DNA of 64,000 bases from assembly GCA_030280995.1 (NCBI GenBank), contig JASXTE010000001.1, forward strand, positions 26,165,606 to 26,229,605. The letters are read 5' to 3'. Below the pieces are notes generated by a model, which saw nothing but the letters and a program-made list of their open reading frames with translations, was not told where the DNA came from and did not search any database. Positions 10,591 through 21,276 of the stretch are shown one piece after another (within the stretch, counting starts at the first letter, position 1; every line of letters starts with the position of its first letter). This DNA comes from Hemileia vastatrix (taxonomy: Eukaryota; Basidiomycota; Pucciniomycetes; Pucciniales; Zaghouaniaceae). The translations under genes and the position numbers were made by a program.

Positions 10591-11694
10591 CCTATAGTAC
10601 TAGCTATAGGCCTTGACCAAGGGAGTTGGAGAAAACCCAGAGAGAAAATCCCCTGTCCCTTTAGAAAAATATAAAGTGAGATTTACCTGCTACAGTAAAT
10701 TGGTTCCTGTTGCTAAAGTCCCTCTTTTAACACACTTGACTGCTTGATCAGCCAAGAAAGTAGTCTCTAGACAGACTACCAACCCAAAGAACTGAAATGT
10801 AGACCAATTTCCACACCAGAGAAAGTAATGATACTTTATATAGGTTGCGAATCCACACCAGAGACAGAAATAATACTTGATATAGCTTGCAAGACTACAC
10901 CAGAGAAAACAGTTGCCAAAGTTGAGTTAAATGAAGAACTAACCTTGCAACAAACACAGCCAATTGTGGCCAGAAAACAGTGAAAACTGAGTGAGGAACA
11001 AGGATATCACCTCCAGATGGTTGTATGATAATTAAATTTGCCCCAAACTGTCTTATTCACTATATATACACAGACCACTATCTAAGAGCCCATGCACAGC
11101 AACAAATTTGGAGTTTCTGAGTGCCAAATTGCATAAAACCCCTCTAGAAATGCTTCCCAGCCTTCTAGCACCAAGGCGGGCGGGCTTCCCAACATTGGGA
11201 GGCCCACCTGAGGCGGCCGGACCACCCTGAAGCCAGAAAACCACCAAAAACCTCCAAAAACACCCAAAATACTTAGAAAAATAAACTACGACTACTAAAA
11301 CCTTTAAAACACATAATTAGGATATAACAACATTGTGACATGAAATATAGAGAAAAATTAGCCCATTCTAATGGTGCTAAGCACTTAACCCTAAGACTTA
11401 AGATTATTCAGTAAAATGCAAAAAACAAAATTAAACAGCAATCTTTTAAAATGAAAAATGAGAAATAATCCCTTAAATACTTAGAATATGAAAAATTTCA
11501 TCAAGACATAAGATATAGAGAAAAACCGGGGCTATACAATGGTAATACCCACATCCATGCAATCCCAATATTTGCCTAATAATTTCAGAAAAACACCCAA
11601 TTAATAAACAATGTCATTTAAGACATATCAAAATAACACCAAATAGACCAACAAAGGGCTCCACCAATGTTGGAAGACCACAACGTAGACAATG
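10591..11694. mobile_element. 1.1-kb insertion of unknown class in element E leader
   Basis: Absent from the matching leader of element B. It is bounded by a perfect 9-bp direct repeat, GTAGACAAT (10582-10590 and 11695-11703). A 9-bp target duplication is typical of Mutator-like elements, but no terminal inverted repeats are visible (ends CCTATAGTAC... and ...GACCACAAC). Inside are three tandem copies of a ~50-bp unit starting CCACACCAGAGA (about 10810-10920) and a GC-rich pocket at 11130-11240. No convincing gene; the two short minus-strand frames at 11053-11267 lie in the GC-rich pocket. Confidence 0.5.
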
Positions 11695-11781
11695 AAGCGT
11701 TCAAATTGACCCACAAATAGTAGCTAATATAATTACCACAAATATATATGGTTATTTTCAATATATGAACCTAAGTTTTAG

Positions 11782-11806
11782 AGCGCAGTTTGATTCCTGG
11801 TTGCAG
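11782..11806 (-). other. Element E primer binding site candidate
   Basis: The plus strand reads GCAGTTTGATTCCTGGTTGC, which looks like the T-arm and acceptor strand of a tRNA. Equivalent sequences lie at 21235, 35953 and, inverted, 43275. The site is set off from the LTR edge (11823) by an A-rich spacer and lacks the usual TGG. Confidence 0.5.
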
Positions 11807-11822
11807 AAAAAAAAATAAGTCA

Positions 11823-12778
11823 TGTGGTCTTTGACATTTGTTGTTTTTGTCGTCCAATTGTCCTTACAGGTACCTTGACGTCAAACAGTCTCTTCATTGC
11901 CGGCTTCAAGATAACAATGCGTTTTCAACAATCCAGAAAGGGCCTCACGTATCGGGGGACTCCTTTTGGTCTAGAAGATTTTTGGTGGCAATTTACAGTT
12001 TTGGACAGTGGATTTGTAATTCTCAAAGTCAAGTATGTATTTTTTATCTTATACGTTATTTTACTCAAATAAAAAGAGGTATAATTTTATAAATACTATT
12101 ATAATTTATGATTTAGAATTACGGTAATGTAAATACTAAAACAATAAATAATAGTAATAAGTAATTTATATAATAAATGTTTTATAAAATGGTAAGTAAT
12201 GAATGAATACAACAACACAATAGAGAAGGCCTTTTATAGGCAAAAGGAGAGAGATAACACACGGAGTTAACAACTATCCATAAGGGAGTGTGAGAGAAAA
12301 CCAATTCCAAAAATAAGAATTTGCACATAACAAAGGTATACTAAAATGATGTGTCAATAAAAGGTATCACATTATTTGATATAGTTTTTTTAGAGCTCCC
12401 TGTAATTGTCACACTTAGTGTAAAAGATTTTAAATTAAAATTTTATATTAATAGAATTTTAAATTAAAATTTTATATTAATAGAATTTTAAATTTCTTAA
12501 TAAAGAAATTTGAATTTTTTTAGTATTTAGTATTTTAGTATAATTTTACTCATTTTCATCCTGTTATTGAGCATGGTGTTAGGGAGTAAAATATAAGGGA
12601 CATTATTATTAAATTTTTATAATTACTAAATTTACTTATTGTACTTAGTTAGTTTAATGTAAGTAATACATAAGTAAATTTAAAAAAGTTAATTAATAAC
12701 AGGAATTAAAAAGATTTGGCTTCATGTCAGTAAAATACTTAATTATTTTACTGGATAAGCCTAGTGGCCTGGCTGACA
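11823..12778 (-). repeat. 5' LTR of element E
   Basis: Plus-strand edges are TGTGGTCTTTGAC (left) and GCCTGGCTGACA (right), so the sense strand starts TGTCAGCC and ends CACA. The LTR resembles those of B, C and D in order: an AGGCCTTTTATAGGC TATA-like region at ~12230-12242, a run of AT-rich DNA, GTGTTAGGGAGTAAA, and the terminal CTAGTGGCCTGGCTGACA. No target duplication can be checked because the other LTR is outside the window. Confidence 0.8.
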
Positions 12779-13039
12779 ATTTGTTTGACTTTCATGAAAT
12801 TTTTAATTTTCAATTTTTTTTTGATTATTTTAATTATTTTGATTGTTTTTGTCTTGTTGAATTTATAGATTGTTTGATTTTATTGCTTTTTATGATTTTC
12901 ATGAATTTGTTTGATTTTCTGATTTTTATGGATTTAATGGTTTTTGTTATTTATTTGATTTTTTTTATTTTTATTTTTTGAATATTATGATTTTTATAAT
13001 TTTTGTTATTTTTATGAATTTTATCAATTTATATGATTC
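12779..13039. repeat. T-rich low-complexity DNA
   Basis: Reiterated TTTTATGATTTT and TTCATGAATTTG words. A similar tract lies at 22560-22720. It is bounded on both sides by LTR ends in inverted orientation. The open frame at 12724-12981 is a product of composition, not a gene. Confidence 0.7.
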
Positions 13040-13684
13040 TCAGCCAGGCTGCTAGACTTATCCAGTAAAATAATTAATTATTTACTGGGATTAAGACACG
13101 CCTTTTTATTTCTTATTTAATTATTAATTATATTATATCTACTTTGAAATTACTTGTAATAAATTAACTAATTACAATGAGTAAATTTAGTAAATATTTA
13201 GATTAATATTAATGTCCCTTATATTTTTATTCCCTAACACTGTGCTCAATGACAGGTTAAAAGAGATAAAAATATACTAATACTAAATTTGAAAAAAAAT
13301 TAAATTAGTTTATTTAAAATACTAAATTTATATTAAATTCTAAAAATTGAAAATCAAATTGTTTTGTACCTAGTGTGACATTTAAAAGTGAACATAAAAT
13401 ATATCAAATAAATTAATATATACATTAGGGGGTATCAAAGTTAGAAACTTGTAATTATTTAAAAGGTATTTAATGACACAAAAATAAACCTAAAGATTTG
13501 AAATTAATTCTCAGTAAAAAGGTGTTTTTGAGGAATAATATGGCATATTTTTAAAAATTATCATGGTTTATTTGGTGGAAAAATGGGGTATTTTGAAATG
13601 GAAGATTTCAAACTTTGATACCCCATATTAACATATATTTTATTGGTGCATCTTTTTGGTACTCTCTGTTATTTTTAATTTCTT
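13040..13684 (+). repeat. Inverted LTR fragment (B/E family), interrupted by a MITE
   Basis: Begins CAGCCAGGCTGCTAGACTTATCC, the 5' edge of this LTR family in plus orientation. It contains the reverse complement of the LTR block seen at 12560-12778, including the TTAGGGAGTAAA region (at ~13230). After the MITE at 13437-13626 the LTR sequence resumes to about 13684, where the B LTR begins. It is a truncated LTR with no internal region attached. Confidence 0.65.
13437..13626. mobile_element. MITE, GGGGTATCAAAG family, copy 1
   Basis: A 190-bp element with terminal inverted repeats AGGGGGTATCAAAGTT and (inverted) ATGGGGTATCAAAGTT. It is flanked by ATT at 13434-13436 and 13627-13629. It interrupts an LTR fragment. 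Related copies are at 36967-37164 and 55206-55404. No coding capacity. Confidence 0.75.
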
Positions 13685-14498
13685 ATTTTGGAAGGATTGT
13701 TTCTGTCCGGTGGTCCTTAAATTCTAGAAGATTTTTCAAGGAGACCCAAGGACGGCAACACTGGGTTTAAGAGGAATTCAAACTTTGTACGTATTTTCCT
13801 TATCTTTTAAAGACTTTTTACTCAATTAATAAGAGGTAAAGTGAATATTTCTATTATATTTAATAGTTTAGAATCATGGTGTTAATGTAAATACTAAAAT
13901 AATAATAAATAGTTATTGTAAGTAGTTATAGTAAATTAAGTAAGTAAGGAATGTTTTGAAAAGCACAAAAGTTTGGGACTTTTATAGGCAAACATGAGGG
14001 AAATAATGACACGGAATTTACACCATCCACTGTAAGAATGTGAGAAAGAAGATGATTAAGAATGAGTATATATATGACATAAGAAAAACAAATTAATTGG
14101 TATGTCAAAAAGGGCATCAATTTTATTGGTAATAAAGTATGAGTTCCCTTGGACTGTCAAAATTAATTACAACACATTTAAGTTAATTATATTTATTTCA
14201 CGGAATTCCAGATCTCTCAATGAAGTTATATAATAATTTTATGGTTTTTTATTATAATTTTATTATTAATTTTTACTCCCAATCAACTGCACTATTGAGA
14301 ACGGTGTTAGGGAGTAAAAATTTATGGGACACTTACTTAAATTAATTATTTACACTACTTAATATGATTAGCTTAGTTGGTTGTAAGTAATATATAAGTA
14401 AATGTTAAATAATTAATTAATAAGTATTATAAAAAAGGCATGGCTTCACCTCAGTAAAATAATTAATTATTTTACAAGGTAAGTCTACTAGCCCCGCT
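13685..14498 (-). repeat. 3' LTR of element B (truncated at its outer end)
   Basis: Closely matches the 5' LTR at 21277-22203 from about GGAAGG...CCGGTGGTCCTT to the inner edge CCCCGCTGACA. About the first 130 bases of the plus-strand edge are missing. It joins the polypurine tract at 14499. Confidence 0.85.
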
Positions 14499-14518
14499 GA
14501 CACTCCCTCACTCTAAAA
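14499..14518 (-). other. Polypurine tract of element B
   Basis: On the minus strand: a run of T, then AGAGTGAGGGAG directly before the LTR start TGTCAGC. The same tract occurs at 29073-29092 (C) and 50031-50049 (D). It primes plus-strand cDNA synthesis in LTR elements. Confidence 0.85.
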
Positions 14519-14546
14519 AAAACAATAAAAAAAATTCTATGGTTTT

Positions 14547-16319
14547 TTATTTATTTATATACTTTTTTAGTAGAGTAGGAAGATTAGATATCTCCTTCCC
14601 AGGTATCCAAGAATCATATTCAGATGATTTATTCTTGAATCTCAATAAGTATTCTGTACCTTTTTCAGCAGTGACTATTCTGTCATTCAGAATTTTTTCA
14701 ATTTCTGCTGTTTCAGTGATTTCATTTGGGGTTTTCTTTTGTCTTCCCCTCCTTTTTGGAAAAAAATCACTATTGGATGTGTAAGGTTTCAAAAGAGATA
14801 TTGGAAAAACATGATGTTTTCTGTCATATAGAGAATACAAAATAACCTCAACTGCATTATCTCCAATCATTCTTCTGACAACAAATGGACCAACAAATGA
14901 ATCTTTCAATTTGTTATTACCTTGTAAGTTGAAGTGGATTGTAGAAATCAACACTTCATCACCCTTTTTAAAAGTGTATTCTTTATGGGATTTGTCCCAT
15001 CTCTTCTTCTCATATTCAAATGATTTTTCAATACATTGTTGAGCATGATTTCTGCATAGTTGTTGCATTTGAAGAAAAGATTTTACACCAGGATGTATAT
15101 CCAATTTAGGTATTTTGTTATTGAGAATTTGGGCAGGAGTATTTGGAACATATCCAAGCCAGAGCTCAAAAGGCTTTCTTTGAGTAACAGAATGAAAAGT
15201 GCTATTATAGGCAAATTCTAACCCAGGAAGTAAGGTAACCCAATCATGAGTGAATCTGTCATTATCTTTATACTCAAGGCCAAAGGAACAGTACCTTCTT
15301 ATCATGCCCTCTAGAGTCTGAATCATTCTTTCACCTAATCCATCAGTCTGAGGGTGATGGGCAGTAGATAGTTTCAGATCACAACCACAAACATCCATCA
15401 GAGACATCCAAATTTCAGAAGTAAATTTAGGGTCTCTGTCAGAGATTATGGCTTTAGGAAAACCAGCAGTATTAAACATATGAGACCACCATAAGAAAGC
15501 TAATTCTTTAGTGGAAACATCCTTGTGAGTAGGGATAAATTTACACATTTTAGTGAATCTGTCCACAATAACACAACAAGAGTTATAACTCTCTTTTCCA
15601 GCAATAGGTAATCCTGTTAAAAAATCCATGTTTATTATCTGCCATGGTGCATCAGGAGGTTCAATATGTTGCATTAATCCAGCTCTTTTACCAGTCAATC
15701 TTTTTGATTTTTGGCAAGATTCACAAGATTCAACATATAATTTGGTGTCTTCAGACATATTAACCCACCAAGAAGTGTTTTTAATTCTGATCATTGTTTT
15801 TTCAATATCAAAATGTCCAGCTAATATGTCATCATGACAAATTTTCAAGATGATCTCTTTCATAGAAGGAGGAATAACAATGACATTACTCATCTTTCTT
15901 CTATAATATAGATATCCTTCAACAATTGAAAATTTACCTTTTTCCAAAGCTTTTTGGTACTTTGGTGGAAGGGTTTTAATTAATTCTTGCATTGAAGTAT
16001 TCTTTGGATCATTTAATATGGTGCATAACTTTTTTAAGTCAGTGTCCTTACCATATGAATCCATAATAAGCTGTAATAGCTCTTCCTCCATATCAACCAC
16101 ATATATCTCATGAATATGAATAATTTCATCCTCATGATCATAAGCAGGATTTTAGTCATCATTTGGTAAAGGTAACCTTTATAACATATCCACATTTGAG
16201 TTAACAATACCAGCCCTATGAATAATTTTCATTCTACCTTTGTATTCTTGAACAGGTAACTGCCATCTGAACATATGTCTGTTATATGTTTTCAAGTTTA
16301 AAAGGGATTTAACTGCACT
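14547..16319 (-). pseudogene. Element B: integrase with C-terminal chromodomain
   Basis: The open part, 517 codons from 16100, holds the zinc finger H89, H96, C126, C129 and the DDE core with D159 (MDFLTG), D221 (SDRDPKFTS) and E257 (GLGERMIQ), giving the D-x35-E spacing of retroviral-type integrases. Next come a GPY/F-like module (FKKGDEVLIS...FVGPFVV) and, in about the last 55 residues, a chromodomain (EIEKILNDRIVTAEKGTEYL...YDSWIPGKEISNLP). A chromodomain marks the element as a chromovirus, a group thought to use it to choose heterochromatic targets. Upstream, stops at about 16156, 16183 and 16317-16319 separate this from RNase H. The frame is the same as gag and RT. The stop at 14547 lies about 30 bases from the polypurine tract. 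Confidence 0.92.
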
Positions 16320-17948
16320 TCAGTCAGTTACAAGTTCAAATTTCTGGTCATCTAGGTAATAATGTAGCTTTTCTAGAGCCCACAATATGGCTAAACATTC
16401 AAGCTGAGTGGAACCAAATTTCAATTCAATATTTCTCAAGGTTCTTGAAATATAACAAATTAATACTTCTGATACTTTATCATTCATCACTTGTTTTTGA
16501 TGGAGGGAAGCACTAAGACCAATAAAACTGGCATCAGTATATAAAACAAATGGTTGATTAAAGTCAGGTAAAGCAAGAATAGGTGCTGACATCAAACAGT
16601 TTTTCATAGTGGCAAAGGCTCTTTGTCTTTCACTATTCCAGAAAAAAGCAACATCCTTTCTAGTTAATTGGGTAAGGGGTAAAGCTATGACTTGGTAATT
16701 TTTAATATACTGTCTATAGTATCCACACATTCCCAAAAAACTCTGTAGCTCTCCAACTGTAGTAGGAGCCTTCACCTGTTATATGGCTGCCACTTTGTTT
16801 TGGTCAACACATATCTGTAAGCCTGAAACAACATGACCAAGAACTTTTAAAGAATGGAAACCAAATTTACATTTCTTCAAAGAAAGTGTCATATTTATCT
16901 CATCCATTTTTTGGAACACTTTACACAGGTGGTTGAGATGGTCCTCAAATGTTTTTGAGAATATAATGATATCATCAATATAAACCATAAGCCATCTTTC
17001 AATTATCTCCTGATGGAATGTGTTATGCATGAATTTTTGAAAAACTGAAGGGGCATTTTTAGGGCCAAATGGCATCCTAACATACTTATAAATATTCATA
17101 TGAGTAGCAATCATAAGAAAATTCTGAGAATTTTTCTCAACAGGTACCTGGTGATATCCTTTATTACCATCCAAACAACTGATATATTTAGCACCCTGTA
17201 AGGTAGCATGTATAGAGCTAATTCTAGGCAAAGGATAGATATCATCAACAGTATAAGTATTTAGTGCTCTATAATCACCACATAACCTGGCTTTATCTTT
17301 CTCATAAGAGATTAAGACAGGTGAGATAACACAATATTTAGGTGTTTCAACTACCTTTTCAATAATATTCATTTTTAAAAGGGTAGAGATATTGTCTTCA
17401 ATATCTTTTCTCTTTGTGGGAGAAGCAGGATAAGGCTTCTTCTTTAAACTAGGTGGTATATCAGTTAATGGATAAGACAATGAGAGTTTCATTTCTTCTT
17501 TAACTAATACCAGTTCATGTGACCCATGAGCAAAGGCCATAGGAAAAGACTTTATCAAGTTAATGATGGAATCTTTATCCTGACCAGAAAGTTGTTCTAC
17601 AAAAGAGGCATTTTCAATTTCAGACATACGGGCATGCATTTCTTTTGTAGATCTTCCTTTATATTGAACCACAGAATTACATGTGTTCAATTCTAGTTTT
17701 AATAATTTTTTGGAGGAGGAAAACTTAAATTTTCTCTTCCCGTTTATCCCCATTGTGAAGAATTGGTTTGAAGGATCTAATTTTATGCCATATTTGGTTA
17801 AAATGTCATTTCCTATTATAAACCAACTGCTTAAATTATCATTTTTCATTACAACAAAACCACAAATAGCTCTTACAAAACCATGGTTATATTTAAAAAA
17901 AACTATGGCCTTATATTTACCAATGAGGGACAAAGCAGAGCCATAACC
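16320..17948 (-). pseudogene. Element B: reverse transcriptase and RNase H
   Basis: Two open stretches in one frame (17933-16779, 16775-16320), split by a TAA at 16776-16778 and preceded by a TGA at 17946-17948. The RT part carries CGDYRALNTYTVDDIYPLPR, MPFGPKNAPSVFQKF and the catalytic YIDD (VYIDDIIIFSKTFEDHL). RNase H carries VLYTDASFIGLSASL and QLECLAILWALEKLHYYL. It is close to element A's enzyme but a distinct copy. Only point nonsense changes interrupt it, which suggests decay by substitution rather than by deletion. Confidence 0.92.
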
Positions 17949-19964
17949 TCACCAATTTTCAGAAGTGATAGGCATCAGTTTTGATTTATAGTCTTGATCC
18001 ACTGAAGCAAGTGCTTTTTCAAATACTACACTTCCTCCAGCTCCAGAATCCAGAACAACTTCCATGCTGGTTCCATTGATCAAGACTGGTGCTTTGAGAG
18101 GGGAAATTACAATTGAGCTATCCTCAATGTTCCTTATGATCTCAGCATCCTCAAATTTAGATAAATCATTATTATCAATATCAATAGTATTTAAGTAATG
18201 AATATTTTCTTGCAGAATTAAGATTTCTTGTTGAGATTCATATGAAATATTTCTGGCACAATCACTTGAAGTATCATCCAGTTCTATTGTGTCATCAGCC
18301 TTCTCTTCAGTTTGTTCAACAAGATTTATCCTCTTGTCACAAACATGGCCTTTCTGCCAAGGCTTTTTGCACTTGAAGCAAGTGTTTGTTGCATAATTTT
18401 TTGGTGCAACAGGGGCAGAAGGTTTACCAACCTTTTCCAGAGGTTTCTGTTGGTAATTGGAGGATTTCTCCAAAGGGGTCCTAGGAATGATTCTTCTGGC
18501 ATCATACTTGTTGTTTAGAAGGATCTCATTGCAAGTATTAATGAAAGAAGAAGGTTCTCTGGAGAATTCAGTCCTAGCCACTATCAAGTCTCTCAGAGAC
18601 ATTGGCAATTTATAAAGGATCCTGTCCTTCCATAACTCAAACTCCATATTTGGGTCCATTGCCCTCAAGATATTTACAAGTTTCATTAAGAACTCAATAG
18701 GTTTATCAGTAGAAGAGCTATATCTAGTTTCCTCATATTGCCTTTGTTGAGCCATTCTGAACTTGGAGCCACCAAATTGTGCTTTAATCAATTTTTTCTA
18801 ATCTTCCCATGAGTAGTCATTTCTGTCCAGGAGAACAGATTCATACCACATTAGGGCAACATTGGTAAACAAAGAAGTTAACTTAGACACAATTTCCTCA
18901 TCTGGGAGTTTGTAAGAATTTTTTAAGTTATCAATTCTGCAAATAAATTGCTGCCAATCAGAAGAAGAATCACCATTAAATGTTGGGTACTGGTCAAGTT
19001 TTGGCCAATTCTTTTGATTTGAAGGAGTCTTCTTAGTACCAGCTTGTTTCTGAGTAAGTAGAAGCTATAACTTCTCTAGTTGTGCAGTAATCTCATTGTT
19101 TAATCCTTCTGTTGAAGATCCTGGTGCATCATCAATTTTTTATGGAAACTCAGGGGTATCAACATGTATTTCTGGAACTAATTTTCCTTTAGATGAACTA
19201 GCCACAGGTAACCTTGGAGCATCCTGTACTATATGTTCCTTTAAAGAAATGTCAGAATATTTTTGATCATTAAACAATGAGTTCAATTTCTTCTCAATGG
19301 TTGTTAGTCTGGTTTTTACTCTTGGAAGACTAGATAAACTCTCATTTATTGTTGCAAAAGATAACTGATTTTTATTTTGAAAAGATGAAAAATGGTCATT
19401 CAATCTTTTCAGATTCATCTTATCTATCTCCACCTCCTGGCAACAGGCAGATACAGTATCTTTTAGTTTAGACAAACAATTTTTGATATTTTGCCATAAA
19501 GCAACTTTCTTTTCATGGATTGCCTTGTAATGAAACAAATCATCAGAAACTCTCTGTAATTCACTCCTTAATGCTTGATAACCCTGTTCAGTTAACAAAC
19601 TATTATATTTATGAGTTAATTGAATGTTGTTCATTGTATGATTTTGTTTAGCAATAATATCCCTCAAATATTCATCATTAATGTTAGCTACATCTGGAGT
19701 GTTTCTCAATAAGGAAAAAGAGTAACTTTCCGGATTCTCATAAAACTCAGGTTCAAGTGTTTCATCAATAATAGCCATATCAGGACTTATCATTGAAGTA
19801 GCAATTAGAACTAAAGGATTAGATACATTTGAAATTTGAGCAATTTGTCTACTGTTCTCAGCCTCTACAGGTCTCACAGTCTCATCTCCTCTTCCAGAAT
19901 TACCTGAAGGAACTGAATTAGTTACAAGAAATGGTACTTGAGAGTCAATAGAGGGGCTTACCAA
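17949..19964 (-). pseudogene. Element B: gag and protease (N-terminal part of ORF2)
   Basis: ORF2 should start at 19964, where the ATG seen in A, C, D and E is TTG (TTGGTAAGC). The translation runs MVSPSIDSQVPF-type leader, two helical/coiled-coil blocks, the capsid region (KLDQYPTFNGDSSSDWQQF), the knuckle CFKCKKPWQKGHVC, an acidic linker and the protease VVLDSGAGGSVV. Stops occur near 19140, 19070, 18800 and at the protease end (17946). The knuckle has the C-x2-C...GHxC form with W between, known from fungal and plant Gypsy elements. Gag, protease, RT, RNase H and integrase all stay in a single frame from 19964 to 14547 (1,806 codons), so this family needs no gag-pol frameshift. Confidence 0.9.
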
Positions 19965-20573
19965 GGTTTTCTGGGCAAGATCATATTGTTTTTTCTTCTT
20001 CTTCCTCCTTGATAGGGGTGAGGAGGTGTGGGGTTAACTTGGCTGGGTCTTGATGGACCTGCTTGGGGCAATTGAGTCTGTTGATTTTGAGACAGGTAAT
20101 CCCACTGAGCGTTCAGCCAATCCCACTGCCACTTGGATACTTCCACTTTCTCTGGCTGCTGGGAAGCCAATTGATGAAGATCCATGGGGGGAGGAGGTCT
20201 CCTCTTCTCTTGAAGAAAAGCATCTATTTTTCTTACCTTTTCCTCTAGAGAATCTACTCTTGACCTCAATTTCAAGTTTTCTGTCCTTAATTCTTTTATG
20301 TGTGTTTACAGGTTTTTTACTTGTTGAGGTAGTGGCATCTTTTTTATTTTGAAGCCTTTTGGAAGTTCTTCTGGGGGGTTTATTACAGGTTTCTGTTCCT
20401 GAGTTGTTTCTACCAGAATTTCCATTTCCTCCATCTCTACATCAATATTGGGGAAATGATTTATTAATTTGAGATAATTTTCTAGTTAAATGAGAACTCA
20501 CAGAAGTTGCCTCATCATAATCAATTCAATCCAATTCCTCTTCACGTGCAGCAGAGACACCTTGATCAGTCAT
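19952..20573 (-). pseudogene. Element B: ORF1 (coiled coil, WQWDW, basic tail)
   Basis: No family recognised. ATG 20573 gives MTDQGVSAAREEEL, then the frame changes as in C and E. The main open part (20275-19958) reads LRSRVDSLEEKVRKIDAFLQEKRR (coiled coil), a proline/glutamine linker, VEVSKWQWDWLNAQWDYLSQ, a proline-rich stretch and a basic GGRRRKNN tail ending RKPW-stop. The stop TAA at 19961-19959 overlaps the start of ORF2. One stop interrupts the coiled coil upstream (KNL-stop-THIKEL). Order and spacing match A, C, D and E. An RNA-binding or particle-associated role is only a guess from the basic tail. Confidence 0.65.
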
Positions 20574-21234
20574 TTCTAAATTTTACTGAAATGAGGGATG
20601 GAGACAATAAGATGAATTAGTTTGTATTTTTACTTTTATTTAAAAGAAAAATAATAAAATAAAATTCTTCAGGATAAAATCAACTAAAATATTAATCAAT
20701 TTATTAATTCAAAACAATTTAAAACCAGGATTATATAATAATCAACTGAAGAATTAAATTTAAATTTTTTTATTAACAATTTTACGATAATTATTATCAG
20801 AATTTTAAATCAACTGAAAGTCAAATGACTAACAGGACTTAATGTCTACTGAAGTATTAAATATGAATTTTAAAAAATTTTATTGTCAGGAAAATTTGTC
20901 AACTGGAACAAATAAAATTTAAATATATCAGGACAAGAGTCAACTGAAAATTATAATGAATAATTTTTAAAAATATAATTTATTACTTCTAGGACTATGA
21001 ACACAATTGCTCTATCCTTTTCAACTAGGAAAAATAAAATAAATAATAATAAAAATTCTATTCCAAGTTACTAGACACCTCCCCCTGTTAAATGAGCAAA
21101 TTAATGCCACTTACAGAGTGCTGAGTAAAAAGGAAATACTTAGAGAGTGAAGAGTGCAAAGTGACCCACAAATAGTAATTTCAATAATTACCATAAAATA
21201 TATGACGTTTAGTCAATATATGAACCTAAGTTTT
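20574..21234 (-). repeat. Element B leader with iterated CAGGA/TCAACTG motif
   Basis: About seven degenerate copies between 20667 and 21030, for example CAGGACTTAATGTCTACTGA at 20835 and CAGGAAAATTTGTCAACTGG at 20886. After the array come ACACCTCCCCCTGTTAAATG and TGCCACTTACAGAGTGCTGA, both shared almost word for word with E and C. No gene. Confidence 0.75.
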
Positions 21235-21262
21235 GGAGCGCGGTTTGATTCCTGTTCGCAGC
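21235..21262 (-). other. Element B primer binding site candidate
   Basis: Plus strand CGGTTTGATTCCTGTTCGCAG resembles a tRNA T-arm plus acceptor strand and lies 14 bases from the LTR edge. Related sites: 11782, 35953 and 43275. Confidence 0.5.
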
Positions 21263-21276
21263 AAAATTTTTAGTCA

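Noticed and set aside
11053..11267. Two overlapping minus-strand frames in the GC-rich pocket
   Set aside because: Short, overlapping and without recognisable motifs; GC-rich DNA has fewer stops by chance.
12724..12981. 85-codon Phe/Ile/Leu-rich frame
   Set aside because: Produced by the T-rich low-complexity tract and an LTR edge.
14547..19964. RIP-like origin for the nonsense codons of element B
   Set aside because: Compared with relatives the changes include C-to-A, A-to-T and G-to-A as well as C-to-T, so no transition-only process is indicated.
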